From: Terebella lapidaria
Lineage: Eukaryota > Annelida > Polychaeta > Terebellida > Terebellidae
Direction of reading: 5' to 3'
DNA: 64,000 bases
Assembly (NCBI GenBank): GCA_949152475.1
Contig: OX424564.1
Location: forward strand, 40,422,165-40,486,164
The first letter of the stretch is position 1. Every line of letters starts with the position of its first letter. A program made the translations under genes and the position numbers. Below, one piece after another: positions 1 to 12,419 of the stretch. Below the pieces are notes generated by a model, which was not told where the DNA came from, did no database searches, and was given only the letters and a program-made list of their open reading frames with translations.

Positions 1-808
1 GACTCGGCAAAAAAATTTCGGGTCAAGGTCAAAGTTCATCCATAATACCCCTTAGACATGTTTGTCTAGGGCGACGAGTCCGAAAATAACGTCCGTTTCG
101 CTCTACGACGCACCATTTCCAAGATATGCAGGATGCCTCAAGGATGACTCAGCAAAAAATTATTTCGACCTCTAGGTCAAAGGTCGTTTGACGTATCGAT
201 CCCAAAATCAATAGGGTTCTTCCCTGTTGATATATAAACCTCCGTGCAAAATTCTGCAACTATTGCCTGAATATTTTTCGAGTGATCGTCCGGAAACCAA
301 GTTTCAAGATCAGCCTCGATTTCATCCTCAAGGACCTCACGGACCTCGGAGCCGGATCAAAAAAAAATAATACACCCTAGAGATGTTTGTCTAGGGCGAC
401 GAGTCCGAAAATAACGTCCGTTTCGCTCTACGATGCACGGTTTCTGAGATATGCAGGGAGCCTCAAGGATGAATCAGCAAAAAATTATTTCGACCTCTAG
501 GTCAAAGGTCGTTTGACGGATCGATCCCAAAATCAATAGGGTTCTTCCCTGGTGGCATATGAACCTCCATGCAGAGTTCTGCAACTATTGCGTAAATATT
601 TTTCCAGTTATCGTCCGGAAACCAAGTCTCAAAATTAGCCTTGATTTCATCCTCACGGACCTCACGGACCTCGGATCCGGCTCAAAAAGAATAGGGTTCT
701 TCCACATATCATTTCTGACTTGTGGTGAAAATTTGACGAGGATCCGTCAAGGCAATCTAAAGTTATCGTCCGGAAACCAAAAGTGGCGGAAGAAGAAAAA
801 AAAGAAAA

Positions 809-840
<32 letters not shown>

Positions 841-887
841 AAAAATTCTGCTAAAACCATAAAGGCATTTCTGCCGAAATGCCTTAA
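1..887 (+). repeat. Family B interspersed repeat, two partial units, cut by window edge
   Basis: Two related units of roughly 320-360 bp (about 1-365 and 366-700) share a GTCTAGGGCGACGAGTCCGA block, a TTCGCTCTACGA block and GACCTCTAGGTCAAAGGTCG. An A-rich run with scattered G lies at about 794-845. The 3' end (862-885) is a hairpin with arms AAGGCATTTC and GAAATGCCTT. The same family recurs at 10,606-12,150 and 16,338-16,828, the latter with the same terminal hairpin. A 110-residue open frame through the A-run is a polylysine artefact. No gene is seen. Confidence 0.75.
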
Positions 888-3227
888 TTAGCCCAAGGGC
901 TAAGAAAGGTTACCGGACAATACATATTTTAGATATTATTAGTTTGTCCCGTGACCTTGAAAATAAAGTCATTGGTCAATTCAAGGACACGATAATATTC
1001 GGCATATGTCATATTAGTATGTCCACAACTGATTCTTAAGCTGTAAAGTCAATAATAAGCGAGATATTAGCCATTATGTCTTGTGACCTTGAAAATGAGG
1101 TCAAAGGTCGAATTCAAGGTCATAGCAATATTCAGCTTATATCATTTCCCAAACGTTCATAATTGATTCCTAAGCTCTAAAGTCGATAATAAGCGAGCTA
1201 ATAGCCATTTTGTCCTGTGACCTTGAAAATTGGTCAAAGGTGAAGTTCAAGGTCATGACGATGTTCAGAATATATCATTTTCTATATGTTCACAATTGAT
1301 TACTAAGCTGTAAAGTCGATAATAAGCGAGATATTAGCCATTTTGTCCGGTGATCCTGAAAATGAGGTCAGAGGTCAAATTCAAGGTCATGATAATATTC
1401 AGCATATATCATTTCCTATATGTCCACAATTGATCCCTTAGCTGTAAAATCGATAATAAGTGAGATATTAGCCATTTTGTCCTGTGACCTTCAAAATGAG
1501 GTCAAAGGTCAAATTCAAGGTCACGAGAATATTCAGCATATATCATTTCCTATATGTCCACTATTGATTCCTAGTCTCTAATCTCAATATTAAGTGAGAT
1601 ATTAGGCTTAATGTTTAACATGGGAAAGTACCATTTGGGCCGAGTTTGGGCCCAAAATGGCCAACTTCGAGTGATTCAAGCGCAACGAAATTTATACATG
1701 TCACAGGGGTACATATGAGGAGTGTTATGCATCAATAAGAAACTTGAAAATAAGGTCATTGGTCAATTCAAGGACACAATAATATTCGGCATATGTCATT
1801 TCTAGTATGTCCACAACTGATTTTTAAGCTGTAAAGTCAATAATAAGCAAGATATTAGCCATCATGTCCTGCGACCTTGAAAATGAGGTCAAAGGTTGAT
1901 TCGAAGGTCATAGCAAATTTCAGCTTATATCATTTCCTATACGCTCATAATTGATTCCTAAGCTCTGAAGTCGATAATATGCGAGCTAATAGCCATTTTG
2001 TCCTGGGACCTTGAAAATTAGGTCGAAGGTGAAGTTCAAGGTCATTACAATGTCCAGAATATATCATTTTCTATATGTCCACAATTGATTGCTAAGCTGT
2101 AAAGTCGATAAAAAGCGAGATATTAGCCATTTCGTTCTCTGACCTTGAAAATGAGGTCAAAGGTCAAATTCAAGGTCATAGCAATATTCAGCATATATCA
2201 TTTCCTATATGTTCATAATTGATTCCTAAGCTGTAAAATTGATAATAAGCGAGATATTAGCCATTTTGTCCTGCGACATTGAAAATGAGGTCAAAGGTCA
2301 AGTTCAAGATCATGACAATGTTCAGAATATATCATTTTCTATATATTCACAATTGATTGCTAAGCTGTAAAGTCGACAATAAGTGAAATATTAGCCATTT
2401 TGTCCTGTGATCCTGAAAATGAGGTCAAAGGTCAAATTCAAGGTCATGATAATATTCACCATATATCATTTCCTATATGTCCACAATTGATCCCTTAGCT
2501 GTAAAATCGATAATAAGAGCGATATTGGCCATTTTGTCCTGTGACCTTGGAAATGAGGTCAAAGGTCAAATCAACATCATCAGAATAGTTGGCATATATC
2601 GTTTCCTATATGTCCACAATTGATTCCTAAGCTGTAAAGTCGATAATGAACGAGATATTAGACATTTTGTGCTCTGACCTTGAAACCGAGGTCAGAGGTC
2701 AACTTCAAGGTCACAAGAATATTCGGCATATATCATTTCCTATATGTCCACAATTGATTCCTAAGCTGTAAAGTCGATAATGAACGAGATATTAGCCATT
2801 TTGTGCTCTGACCTTGAAACCGAGGTCAGAGGTCAACTTCAAGGTCACAAGAATATTCGGCATATATCATTTCCTATATGTCCACAATTGATTCCTCAGC
2901 TGTAAAGTCGATAATGAACGAGATATTAGCCATTTTGTGCTCTGACCTTGAAACCGAGGTCAGAGGTCAACTTCAAGGTCACAAAAATATTCGGCATATA
3001 TCATTTCCTATATGTCCACAATTGATTCCTAGTCTCTAATCTCAATATTAATTGAGATATTAGGCTTAATGTGTCTCATTATAAAGCATAGGAGAATTTA
3101 ACATGGGACAGTCCCATTTGGGCCGAGTTTGGGCCCAAAATGGCCAACTTCGAGCGATTCAAGCGCAACAAAATTTTTACATGTCACAGGGGTACATATG
3201 GGGAGTGTTATGCATCAATAAGAAAAA
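888..3227 (+). repeat. Family A element(s), 134-bp tandem core, block 1
   Basis: The 5' end is TTAGCCCAAGGGCTAA (a near-palindrome) followed by AGGTTACCGGAC. The body is a tandem array of a unit of about 134 bp; three near-identical units around 2,671-3,010 give this period directly. Each unit carries TGACCTTGAAA, AGGTCAAAGGTCA, TCAAGGTCA, TATATCATTTCCTATATG and a TGTAAAGTCGATAATAAGCG-like stretch. Two tail segments with GGGAAAGT/GGGACAGTCCCATTTGGGCC (about 1,615-1,740 and 3,060-3,227) show that at least two copies are joined. No 3' terminal hairpin is present. The tail stops where another copy starts. Confidence 0.75.
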
Positions 3228-6200
3228 TTAGCCCAATGGGCTAGTAAGGTTACCGGAGAAATATACAGAGTTAAGCCGAGAAAGTTGAAAGTCAAATTCA
3301 AGGTGACCACTGAAATCGCCATATCTCTAACCGTGAAAATGGGATCAAAGGTTAAATTCTAAATCACCAAACTATTCAGCATACATCATTTTCTATATGT
3401 TCACTATGGACCCCTAAGCTGTAAATTTGATAATAAGCGAGATATAAGCCATTTTGTAATCTGACTTTGAAAATAAAATGACTGACCTTGAAATTAGTTC
3501 AAAGGTCAAATTCAATATCATTAGAATATTCAGAATATATCATTTCCTATATGTTCACAATTGATTCCTAAGCTGTAAAGTCGATAATAAGCAAGATATT
3601 AGCCATTTTGTCCTGTTGACTTTGAAAATGAGGTCAAAGGTCAAATTCAAGGTCATGAGAATTTTCAGCATATATCATTTCCTATATGTTCACAATTAAT
3701 TCCTAAGCTGTAAATTCGCTAATAAGCAAGATATTGGCCATTTTGTCCTGTGACCTTGAAAATAGGTCAAAGGTCAAATTCAAGGTCACAAGCATTTTCA
3801 GCATATATCATTTCCTATATGTTCACAATTGATTCCTAAGCTGTAAAGTCGATAATAAGCAAGATATTGGCCATTTTGTCCTGTGACCTTGAAAATAGGT
3901 CAAAGGTCAAATTCAAGGTCACGAGCATTTTCAGCATATATCATTTCCTATATGTTCACAATTGATTCCTAAGCTGTAAAGTCGCTAATAAGCAAGATAT
4001 TGGCCATTTTGTCCTGTGACCTTGAAAATGAGGTCAAAGGTCAAATTCAAGGTCACGAGAATATTCAGCATACATAATTTCCCATATGTTCACAATTGAT
4101 TCCTAAGCTGTAAAGTCGATAATAAGCGAGATATCAGCAATTTTGTCCTGTGACCTTGGAAATGAGGTCAAAGGTCAAATTCAAGGTCATGAGAATATTC
4201 TGCATATATCATTTCCTATATGTTCACAATTGATTCCTAAGCTGTAAAGTCGATAATAAGCGAGATCTTAGCCATTTTGTCATGTGACCTTCAAAATGAG
4301 GTCAAAGGTCAAATTCAAGGTCATGAGAATTTTCAGCATATATCATTTCCTATATGTTCACAATTGATTTCTAAGCTGTTAAGTCGCTGATAAGCAAGAT
4401 ATTGGCCATTTTGTCCTGTGACCTTGAAAATGAGGTCAAAGGTCAAATTCAAGGTCACGGGAATTTTCAGCATATATCATTTCCTATATGTTCACAATTG
4501 ATTCCTAAGCTGTAAAGTCGCTAATAAGCAAGATATTGGCCAATTTGTCCTGTGACCTTGAAAATGAGGTCAAAGGTCAAATTCAAGGTCATGAGAATAT
4601 TCAGCATATATCATTTCCTATATGTTCACAATTGATTCCTAAGCTGTAAAGTCGATAATAAGCGAGATATTAGCCATTTTGTCCTGTGACCTTGGAAATG
4701 AGGTCAGGGTCAAATTCAAGGTCATGAAAATATTCAGCATATATCATTTTCTATATGTTCACAATTGATTCCTAAACTGTAAAGTCGATAATAAGAGAGA
4801 TATTAGCCATTTTGTCATGTGACCTTGAAAATGAGGTCAAAGGTCAAATTCAAGGTCACGAGAATATTCAGCATATATCATTTCCTATATGTTCACAATT
4901 GATTCCTAAGCTGTAAAGTCGATAATAAGCGAGATATTAGCCATTTTGTCCTGTGACCTTGAAAATGAGGTCAAAGGTCAAATTCAAGGTCACGAGAATT
5001 TTCAGCATATATCATTTCCTATATGTTCACAATTGATTCCTAAGCTGTAAAGTCGCTAATAAGCAAGATATTGGCCATTTTGTCCTGTGACCTTGAAAAT
5101 GAGGTCAAAGCTCAAATTCAAGGCCACGAGAATATTCAGCATATATCATTTCCCATATGTTCACAATTGATTCCTAAGCTGTAAAGTCGCTAATAAGCGA
5201 GATATTAGCAATTTTGTCCTGCGACCTTGGAAATGAGGTCAAAGGTCAAATTCAAGGTCATCAGAATATTCGGCGTATATCATTTCCTATATGTCCACAA
5301 TTGATTCCTAAGCTGTAAATTCGTTAAGAATCAAGATATTAGCCATTTTGTCCTGTGACCTAGAAAATGAGGTCAAAGGTCAAATTCGAAGTCATCAGAA
5401 TATTCGGCATATATCATTTCCTAGATGTCCACAATTGATTCCTAAGCGGTAAAGTCAATAATAAGCAAGATATTAGCCATTTTGTGCTCTGACCTCCAAA
5501 CTGAGGTCAGAGGTCAAATTCAAGGTCACGACAATATTCAGCATATATCATTTCCTATATGTCCACAAATGATTCCTAAGGTGTAAAATTGATAATAAGT
5601 GAGATATTAGCCATTTTGTCCTGTGACCTTGAAAATGAGGTCAGAGGTCAAATTCGAGGTCATCAGAATATTCGGAATATATCATTTCCTATATGTCCAC
5701 AATTGATCCCTAAGCTGTAAAGTCGATAATAAGTGAGATGTTAGACATTTTGTCCTGTGACCTTGAAAATGAGGTCAAAGGTCAAATTCAAGGTCATCAG
5801 AATATTCGGCATATTTCATTTTCTATATGTCCACAATTGATCCCTAGTCTCTAATCTCAATATTAAGTGAGACATTAGGCTTTATGTGTCTCATTATAAA
5901 GCATAGGAGAATTTAACATGGGAAAGTCCCATTTGGGCCGAGTTTGGGCCCAAAATGGCCCACTTCGAACGATTCAAGGGCAACGAAATTTATACATGTC
6001 ATAGGGGTACATATGAGGAGTATTATGCATCAATAAGAAGAAAAGTTACTGAACAGATTTTGAGGAACCTATTGTCAAAGTCCAAAATTGGCCATTTTTC
6101 GACGAAAACGGCCGTTCTGACCTTGAAACCGAGGTCAGGGGTCAAATTCAAGGTCACGAGAATATTCAGCATATATCATTTCCTATATGTCCACAATTGA

Positions 6201-6379
6201 TTCCTAGTCTCTAATCTCAATATTAAATGAGATATTAGGAAGCATAGAGTTTAACATGGGAAAGTCCCATCTGGGCCGAGTTTGGGCCAAAATGGCCCAC
6301 TTCGAGCGATTCAAGCACAACGAAACTGATACACATCACAGGAGTATATATGAGGAGTGTTATGTATCAAAAAGAAAAA
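3228..6379 (+). repeat. Family A element, long 134-bp core array
   Basis: A fresh 5' end (TTAGCCCAATGGGCTAG, then AGGTTACCGGAG) abuts an A5 tract inside an older copy's tail (CATCAATAAGAAAAA). About 19 units of the 134-bp core follow, then partial tail segments around 5,870-6,110 and 6,240-6,379. Short open frames of about 80 residues in the tail (e.g. 5,955-6,200) lie in repeated DNA and are not genes. The 3' hairpin is absent because another copy begins at 6,380. Confidence 0.75.
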
Positions 6380-7954
6380 TTAGCCCAATGGGCTAGAAAG
6401 GTTACCGGAGAAATATACAGAGTTAAGCCGAGAAAGTTGAAGGTCAAATTCAAGGTGACCACTGAAATCGCCATATCTCTAACCTTGAAAATGGGACCAA
6501 AGGTTAAATTCTAGATCACCAAACTATTCAGCATACATCATTTCCTATATGTTCACTATGGACCCCTAAGCTGTAAATTTGATAATAAGCGAGATATAAG
6601 CCATTTTGTAATCTGACTTTGAAAATAAAATCACTGACCTTGAAATTTAGGTCAAAGGTCAAATTCAATATCATTAAAATATTCAGAATATATCATTTCC
6701 TATATGTTCACAATTGATTCCTAAGCTGTAAAGTCGATAATAAGCGAGATATTAGCCATTTTGTCCTGTTGACCTTGAAAATGAGGTCAAAAGTCAAATT
6801 CAAAGTCACTAGAATATTCAGCATATATCATTTCCTATATGTTCACAATTGATTTCTAAGCTGTAAAGGCGCTAATAAGCAAGATATTGGCCATTTTGTC
6901 CTGTGACCTTGAAAATGAGGTCAAAGGTCAAATTCAAGGTCATGAGAATATTCAGCATATATCATTTCCTATATGTTCACAATTGATTCCTAAGCTGTAA
7001 AGTCGATAATAAGTGAGATATTAGCAATTTTGTCCTGTGACCTTGGAAATGAGGTCAAAGGTCAACTTCAAGGTCATGAGAATATTCAGCATATATCATT
7101 TCCTATATGTTCACAATTGATTCCCAAGCTGTAAAGTCGATAATAAGCGAGATATTAGCCATTTTGTCATGTGACCTTGAAAATGAGGTCAAAGGTCAAA
7201 TTCAAGGTCATGAGAATTTTCAGCATATATTATTTCCTATATGTTCACAATTGATTCCCAAGCTGTAAAGTCGCTAATAAGCAAGATATTGGCCGTTTTG
7301 TCCTGTGACCTTTAAAATGAGGTCAAAGGTCAAATTCAAGGTCACGAAATTTATACATGTCACAGGGGTACATATGAGGAGTGTTTTTCATCAATAAGAT
7401 GAAAAAGTTACTGAACAGATTTTGAGAAAACGACCGTCGAAGTCCAAAATTGGCCATTTTTCGACGAAAACGGCCGCTCTGACCTTGAAACCAAGGTCAG
7501 AGGTCAAATTCAAGGTCACGACAATATTCAGCATATATCATTTCCTATATGTCCACAATTGATTCCTAGTCTCTAATCTCAATATTAAGTGAGATATTAG
7601 GCTTTAATGTGTACCATTATAAAGCATAGGAGAATTTAACATGGGAAAGTCCCATTTGGGCCGAGTTTGGGCCAAAATGGCCCACTTCGAGCGATTCAAG
7701 CGCAACGAAATTTATAGACATCACAGAAGTACATATGAGGAGTCTTATGTATCAAAAAGAAAAAAAGTTACTGAACAGATTTTGAGAAAATGGCCGCCAA
7801 AGTCCAAAATCAGGCCTTTTTCGTCGAAAACGGCCGCCATTTTGAAGAAAAAGCGAAAATCAAAAAACTAAAAAATACCTCCTTCTTGAATTATTTTTAA
7901 GTATTGTTCTGCAAAATTTCAGAAAAATTCGCCCGTAAACAAAAAAGATAAAAA
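6380..7954 (+). repeat. Family A element, 134-bp core, 3'-truncated
   Basis: Begins with the variant 5' end TTAGCCCAATGGGCTAG, again after an A5 tract in an older tail. It has core units to about 7,340, mixed tail pieces, then a full tail (7,620-7,954). The tail contains GGGAAAGTCCCATTTGGGCC, GCCGCCATTTTG at about 7,833 and an AAAAAAGATAAAAA end. At that point the next copy begins, so the (GGAC)n and terminal hairpin of this copy are missing here. Confidence 0.7.
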
Positions 7955-10034
7955 TTAGCCCAAGGGCTAAGAAAGGTTACCGGACAATATACATTTTAGA
8001 TATTAGCCTTTTGTCCAGTGACCTTGAAAATAAAGTCACTGATAAATTCAAGGTCATGAAATTTTCAACAAATATATCACTTCTAGTATGTCCACAATAA
8101 ATTCCTAAGCTGTAAAGTCGATAATAAGTGAGACATTAGCCATTCTGTGATGTGACCTTGAAAATGAGGTCAAAGTTCAAGTTCAAGGTTATGAAAATAT
8201 TCAGTATATATCATTCCTCTATATTCGCAATTGATTCCTATGCTGTAAATGTAAGTATCAATCTATTACCACCAATACAATCAGATTTTGATGATGCCAA
8301 TAAGAAACGTAAAATACTACATTTTGCAATAGAAACAAACAAAGCCCGACCAAATAGTTTATCCAAAGACACACTGGCGTCTTCAGGGGCAGACAATGTG
8401 TTAAATGTAGTTGTTTCTACTGTACACCAGATGGATTTAGTATACAACTGCCCAACAACCTATGAAAATAATTTAGAAATCCGAATCTAACCCCATGGAA
8501 TAGATACATGACAAGTACAAAAGTACCCAATCACAAGCCCGAAGGCTACTGAGTTGATGGTATCCTCGGGGACAGATTTAACGTCCGCCAGCAGTGACAC
8601 CGACTCAGTGGTACAAATGTAAGTATCAATCTATTACCACCAATACAATCAAATTTTGATGATGCCAATAAGAAAGGTAAAATACATTTTGCAATAGAAA
8701 CAAAGCCCGACCAAATAGTTTATCCAAAGACACACTGGCGTCATCAGGGGCAGATGTAAAGATGATAATAAGCGACATATTAGCCATTTTGTTCTCTGAC
8801 CTTGAAAATGAGATCAAAGGTCAAATTCTAGATCACCAACATATTCAGCATACATCATTTCCTATATGTTCACTATGGACCCCTAAGCTGTAAATTTGAT
8901 AATAAGCGAGATATAAGCCATTTTGTATTCTGACCTTGAAAATAAAATGACTAACCTTGAAATTTAGGTCAAGGGTCAAATTCAAGGTCACTAGAATATT
9001 CAGCATATATCATTTCCTATATGTTCACAATTGATTCCTAAGCTGCAAAGTCGCTAATAAGCAAGATATTGGCCATTTTGTCCTGTGACCTTGAAAATGA
9101 GGTCAAAGGTCAAATTCAAGGTCACGAGAATATTCAGCATATATCATTTCCTATATGTTCACAATTGATTCCTAAGCCGTAAAGTCGATAATAAGCGAGA
9201 TATTAGCAATTTTGTCCTGTGACCTTGGAAATGAGGTCAAAGGTCAAATTCAAGGTCACGAGAATATTCAGCATATATCATTTCCTATATGTTCACAATT
9301 GATTCCTAAGCCGTAAAGTCGATAATAAGCGATATATTAGCAATTTTGTGATATGACCTTGAAAATAAGGTCAAAGGTCAAATTCGAGGTCATCAGAATA
9401 TTCGGTATATATCATTTCTTATATGTCCACAATTGATTTCTAAGCTGTAAAGTCGATAATAAGCGAGATATTAGCCATTTTGTTCTTTGACCTTGAAACT
9501 GAGGTCAGAGGTCAAACTCAAGGTCACGAGAATATTCAGCATATATCATTTCCTATATGTCCACAATTGATTCCTAGTCTGTAATCTCAATATTAAGTGA
9601 GATATAAGGCATAATGTGTCCCATTATAAAGCATAGGAAAATTTAACATGGGAAAGTCCCATTTGGGCCCAGTTTGGCCCAAAATGGCCCACTTCGAGCG
9701 ATTCAAGCGCAACGAAACTTATACACATCACAGGAGTACATATGAGGAGTGTTGTGTATCAAAGAGAAAAAAAGTTACTGAACAGTTTTTGAGAAAATGG
9801 CCACCAAAGTCCAAAACCAGGCATTTTTCGTCGAAAACGGCCGCCATTTTGAAAAAAATGCGAAAATCGAAAAACAAAAAAAAACCTTTCCTTGAAATAT
9901 TTTTAGGTATTTTTGTGCAAAATTTCAGAAAGATTCGATCATATACTTTAAAGATAAAAATGTGAACGGACGACGGACGGACGACGGACACAACGCCACG
10001 GCAATAGGTTATCGGACCAAAGGTTCGGTAACCT
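7955..10034 (+). repeat. Family A element with both ends, 134-bp core
   Basis: One of the copies with both diagnostic ends. The 5' TTAGCCCAAGGGCTAA plus AGGTTACCGGAC starts after GATAAAAA of an older copy. The 3' end is a GGACGG-type microsatellite, CAACGCCACGGCAATAGG and a TTATCGGACC..GGTTCGGTAACCT hairpin. The core is interrupted by the ~360-bp repeat at 8,249-8,756. After the 3' end the sequence resumes as an older copy at AAAAATGCGAAAATC. No coding content. Confidence 0.75.
8249..8756 (+). repeat. ~360-bp tandem repeat inside a family A copy
   Basis: One full unit (8,249-8,616) is followed by a partial unit. Each starts ATGTAAGTATCAATCTATTA and contains CCCGACCAAATAGTTTATCC and ACACACTGGCGTC. 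The family also occurs at 32,724-33,525 (+) and 57,473-57,776 (-), and as an ~80-bp piece inside a LINE at 61,922-62,003. Open frames of 112 and 69 residues across it are not recognisable proteins. Identity unknown. Confidence 0.7.
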
Positions 10035-10605
10035 AAAAATGCGAAAATCAAAAAACTAAAAAAATACCTCCCTCTCGAAATATTTTCAGGCATTTTTGTG
10101 CAAAATTTCAGAAAAATTCGATCGTAAACTTTAAAGATAAAATTGTTGACGACGACGGACGACGACGACGACGCCGGACGCATCACCATGCCAATAGGTT
10201 ACGGACCATAGGTCCGGTAACCTAAAAATCAAAATGGCCGCCACACGCAGACCAGCGATTCAAGGGCAACGAAACCTATACATGTCATAGAGGTACATGA
10301 GAGGTTTTTTTTGAAACAAAAATCTCAAAACTGATCAGACAGTTTTTGAGAAAATGGCCACCAAAGTCCAAAATTGGCAATTTTTCGTAAAAAATGGCCG
10401 CCAAATCGGCAAAAACGATTCAATCAAAAAAATTTAAAAAACGTTTTCAGATATTGGCCTAAGGTATATTCTGACAAATTTATGGGCGAAATTCATCATG
10501 CCAAAAAAAAGTTACAGACCCGGACGGACGACGGACGGACAACGGACGCCGTACGACGGACGAAAAACCACGATAAAAGCTTATCGGCCCAAAGGGCCGG
10601 TAAGC
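10035..10605 (+). repeat. Stacked family A 3' ends (older copies)
   Basis: Two further 3' ends follow directly. The first remnant, starting AAAAATGCGAAAATC, ends in a GGTCCGGTAACCT hairpin at about 10,223. The second, a diverged relative starting AAAAATCAAAATGGCCGCC, ends in a hairpin with arms AGCTTATCGGCCC and GGGCCGGTAAGCT (10,578-10,605). The series is what sequential insertion of copies into copies would leave. Confidence 0.65.
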
Positions 10606-12150
10606 TAACTAGACGTAAAGGCCTAAAGATGCCTTGGAGGCATTTCAGTGTGATGATTAATTTATAATATGTACTAGATGTCGACGAAAAAGAAAAATGT
10701 CGACTCAGCCAAAAAAATTTCAGGTCAAGTTCAAAGTTCATCCGTAATACCCCTTAGACATGTCTGTCTAGGGCGACTAGTCCGAAAATAACGTCCGTTT
10801 CGCTCTACGACGCACCGTTTCCGAGATATCGACGAAAACAAAAAATGCCGACTCGGCAAAAAAATTTCGGGTCAAGGTCAAAGTTCATTCATTAGGGGTG
10901 TAACGATATATCGTGTATCGCGATACCCACGATACATTGTGTGTATCGTGATACACGATACACGGCAACAATTATCGCGATATTTACAAAATGCTGAAAA
11001 AGTTGCGAAATCTCTCTTCAAGCTTTCCATAGACATTGAGCACGAACGAATTTTGACCAATCACAGCGCGTTATTACTTCAGTGCATCATCGGCCTGTGA
11101 CAAGATGGCCGAAAACAAAATATTGGCGGCCCCTGCTTCATGCACATCCAAAGTTTGGCTGCACTTTGACCACTTAGAATGTATGTACCAAGTAAAAACA
11201 AACAAATGGTTTCAATATATAAGTATTTATTGGCAAATAACCAGATCTTGCTCCGGTGACGTGCTTTTCTCAATTTTGGAAATATACGCTAATATGGCTA
11301 AAGATATTGAATCGTGTATCGTATCGTGAGGACCGTATCGCGTATCGTATCGTATCGTGGCACACCTGTATCGTTACACCCCTATCATTCATAATACATT
11401 TAAGACCTGTTTGCCTAGGGCGACGAGTCCAAAAATAACGTCCGTTTCGCTCTACGACGCACCGTTTCCGAGATATCGACAAAAACGAAAAATGCCGACA
11501 CGGCAGAAAAATTCAAGGTCAAGGTCAAAGTTCATACATAATACCCATTAGACATGTTTGTCTAGGGCGACGAGTCCGAAAATAACGTCCGTTTCGCTCT
11601 ACAAGGCACCGTTTGCGAGATATCGACGAAAACGAAAAATGCCGACTCGGCAAAAAATTTCCGGTCAAGGTCAAATTTCATCCATAATACCCCTTAGACA
11701 TGTTTGTCTAGGCCGACGGGTCCGAAAATAACGTCCGTTTCACACTACGATGCTTCGTTTCTGAGATATCGACGAAAACGAAGACTCGGCAAAAAAATTT
11801 TGGGTCAAGGTCAAAGTTCATCCATAATACCTTTTAGACATGTTTGTCTAGGGCGACGAGTCCGAAAATAACGTCCGTTTCGCTCTACGACGCACCGTTT
11901 CCGAGATATGCAGAATGCCTCAAGGATGACTCAGCAAAAAATTATTTTGACCTCTAGGTCGAAGGTCGTTTGAGGTATCGATCCCAAAATCAATAGGGTT
12001 CTTTCTTCCCTGGTGGTATATAAACCTCCATGCAAAGTTCTGCAACTATTGCCTGAATATTTTTCGAGTTATCGTCCGGAAACCAAGTCTCAAAATCAGC
12101 CTTGATTTCATCCTCACGGACCTCACAGACCTCGGAGCTAGATCAAAAAA
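10606..12150 (+). repeat. Family B repeats, tandem units
   Basis: Several repeats of the GTCTAGGGCGACGAGTCCGA / TTCGCTCTACGACGCACC / GAGATATCGACGAAAA unit occur. Several units carry GGTCAAGGTCAAAGTTCATC, a direct-repeat nuclear-receptor-like sequence. A hairpin-like CCTAAAGATGCC..GGCATTTCAG lies near 10,622-10,650. A hAT-type MITE interrupts one unit at 10,893-11,384. No gene is seen. Confidence 0.7.
10893..11384. mobile_element. hAT-type MITE, 492 bp, 8-bp target duplication
   Basis: Perfect 16-bp terminal inverted repeats, TAGGGGTGTAACGATA and its reverse complement, are flanked on both sides by TCATTCAT (10,885-10,892 and 11,385-11,392). The 8-bp duplication is the hAT hallmark. The interior is rich in CGTATCGTATCG/GTGTATCGTGATAC steps and has no transposase, so it is non-autonomous. 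Uninterrupted copies of the host repeat nearby (AAAGTTCATCCATAATACC at about 11,815) give the empty site. Confidence 0.92.
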
Positions 12151-12419
12151 AAAAACTAGACGCTTCCGGTCGCCTACGACCGCTTGGGTGTATCCCCCGT
12201 AGCCCTATCATCTCTGTTGCCCCAAATATATCACTGTCAAGTGTGAAAAACTAGAGCAAGGGCTGAAAAAGATTACCAGAGAAACGTTAAATCTCAAGTC
12301 ACAACTGTTTTCTTTTCCCCACCAAAATTGCTGCACTGATTTTCCGAGGTTATTGAAGGTCGAATTCAAAATCACCACTGAAATCTCTTTATATGAATTT
12401 CCATTCAACATGTTTGATA

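Noticed and set aside
559-891. 110-residue frame with a polylysine stretch
   Set aside because: Produced by an A-rich run at the end of a family B repeat.
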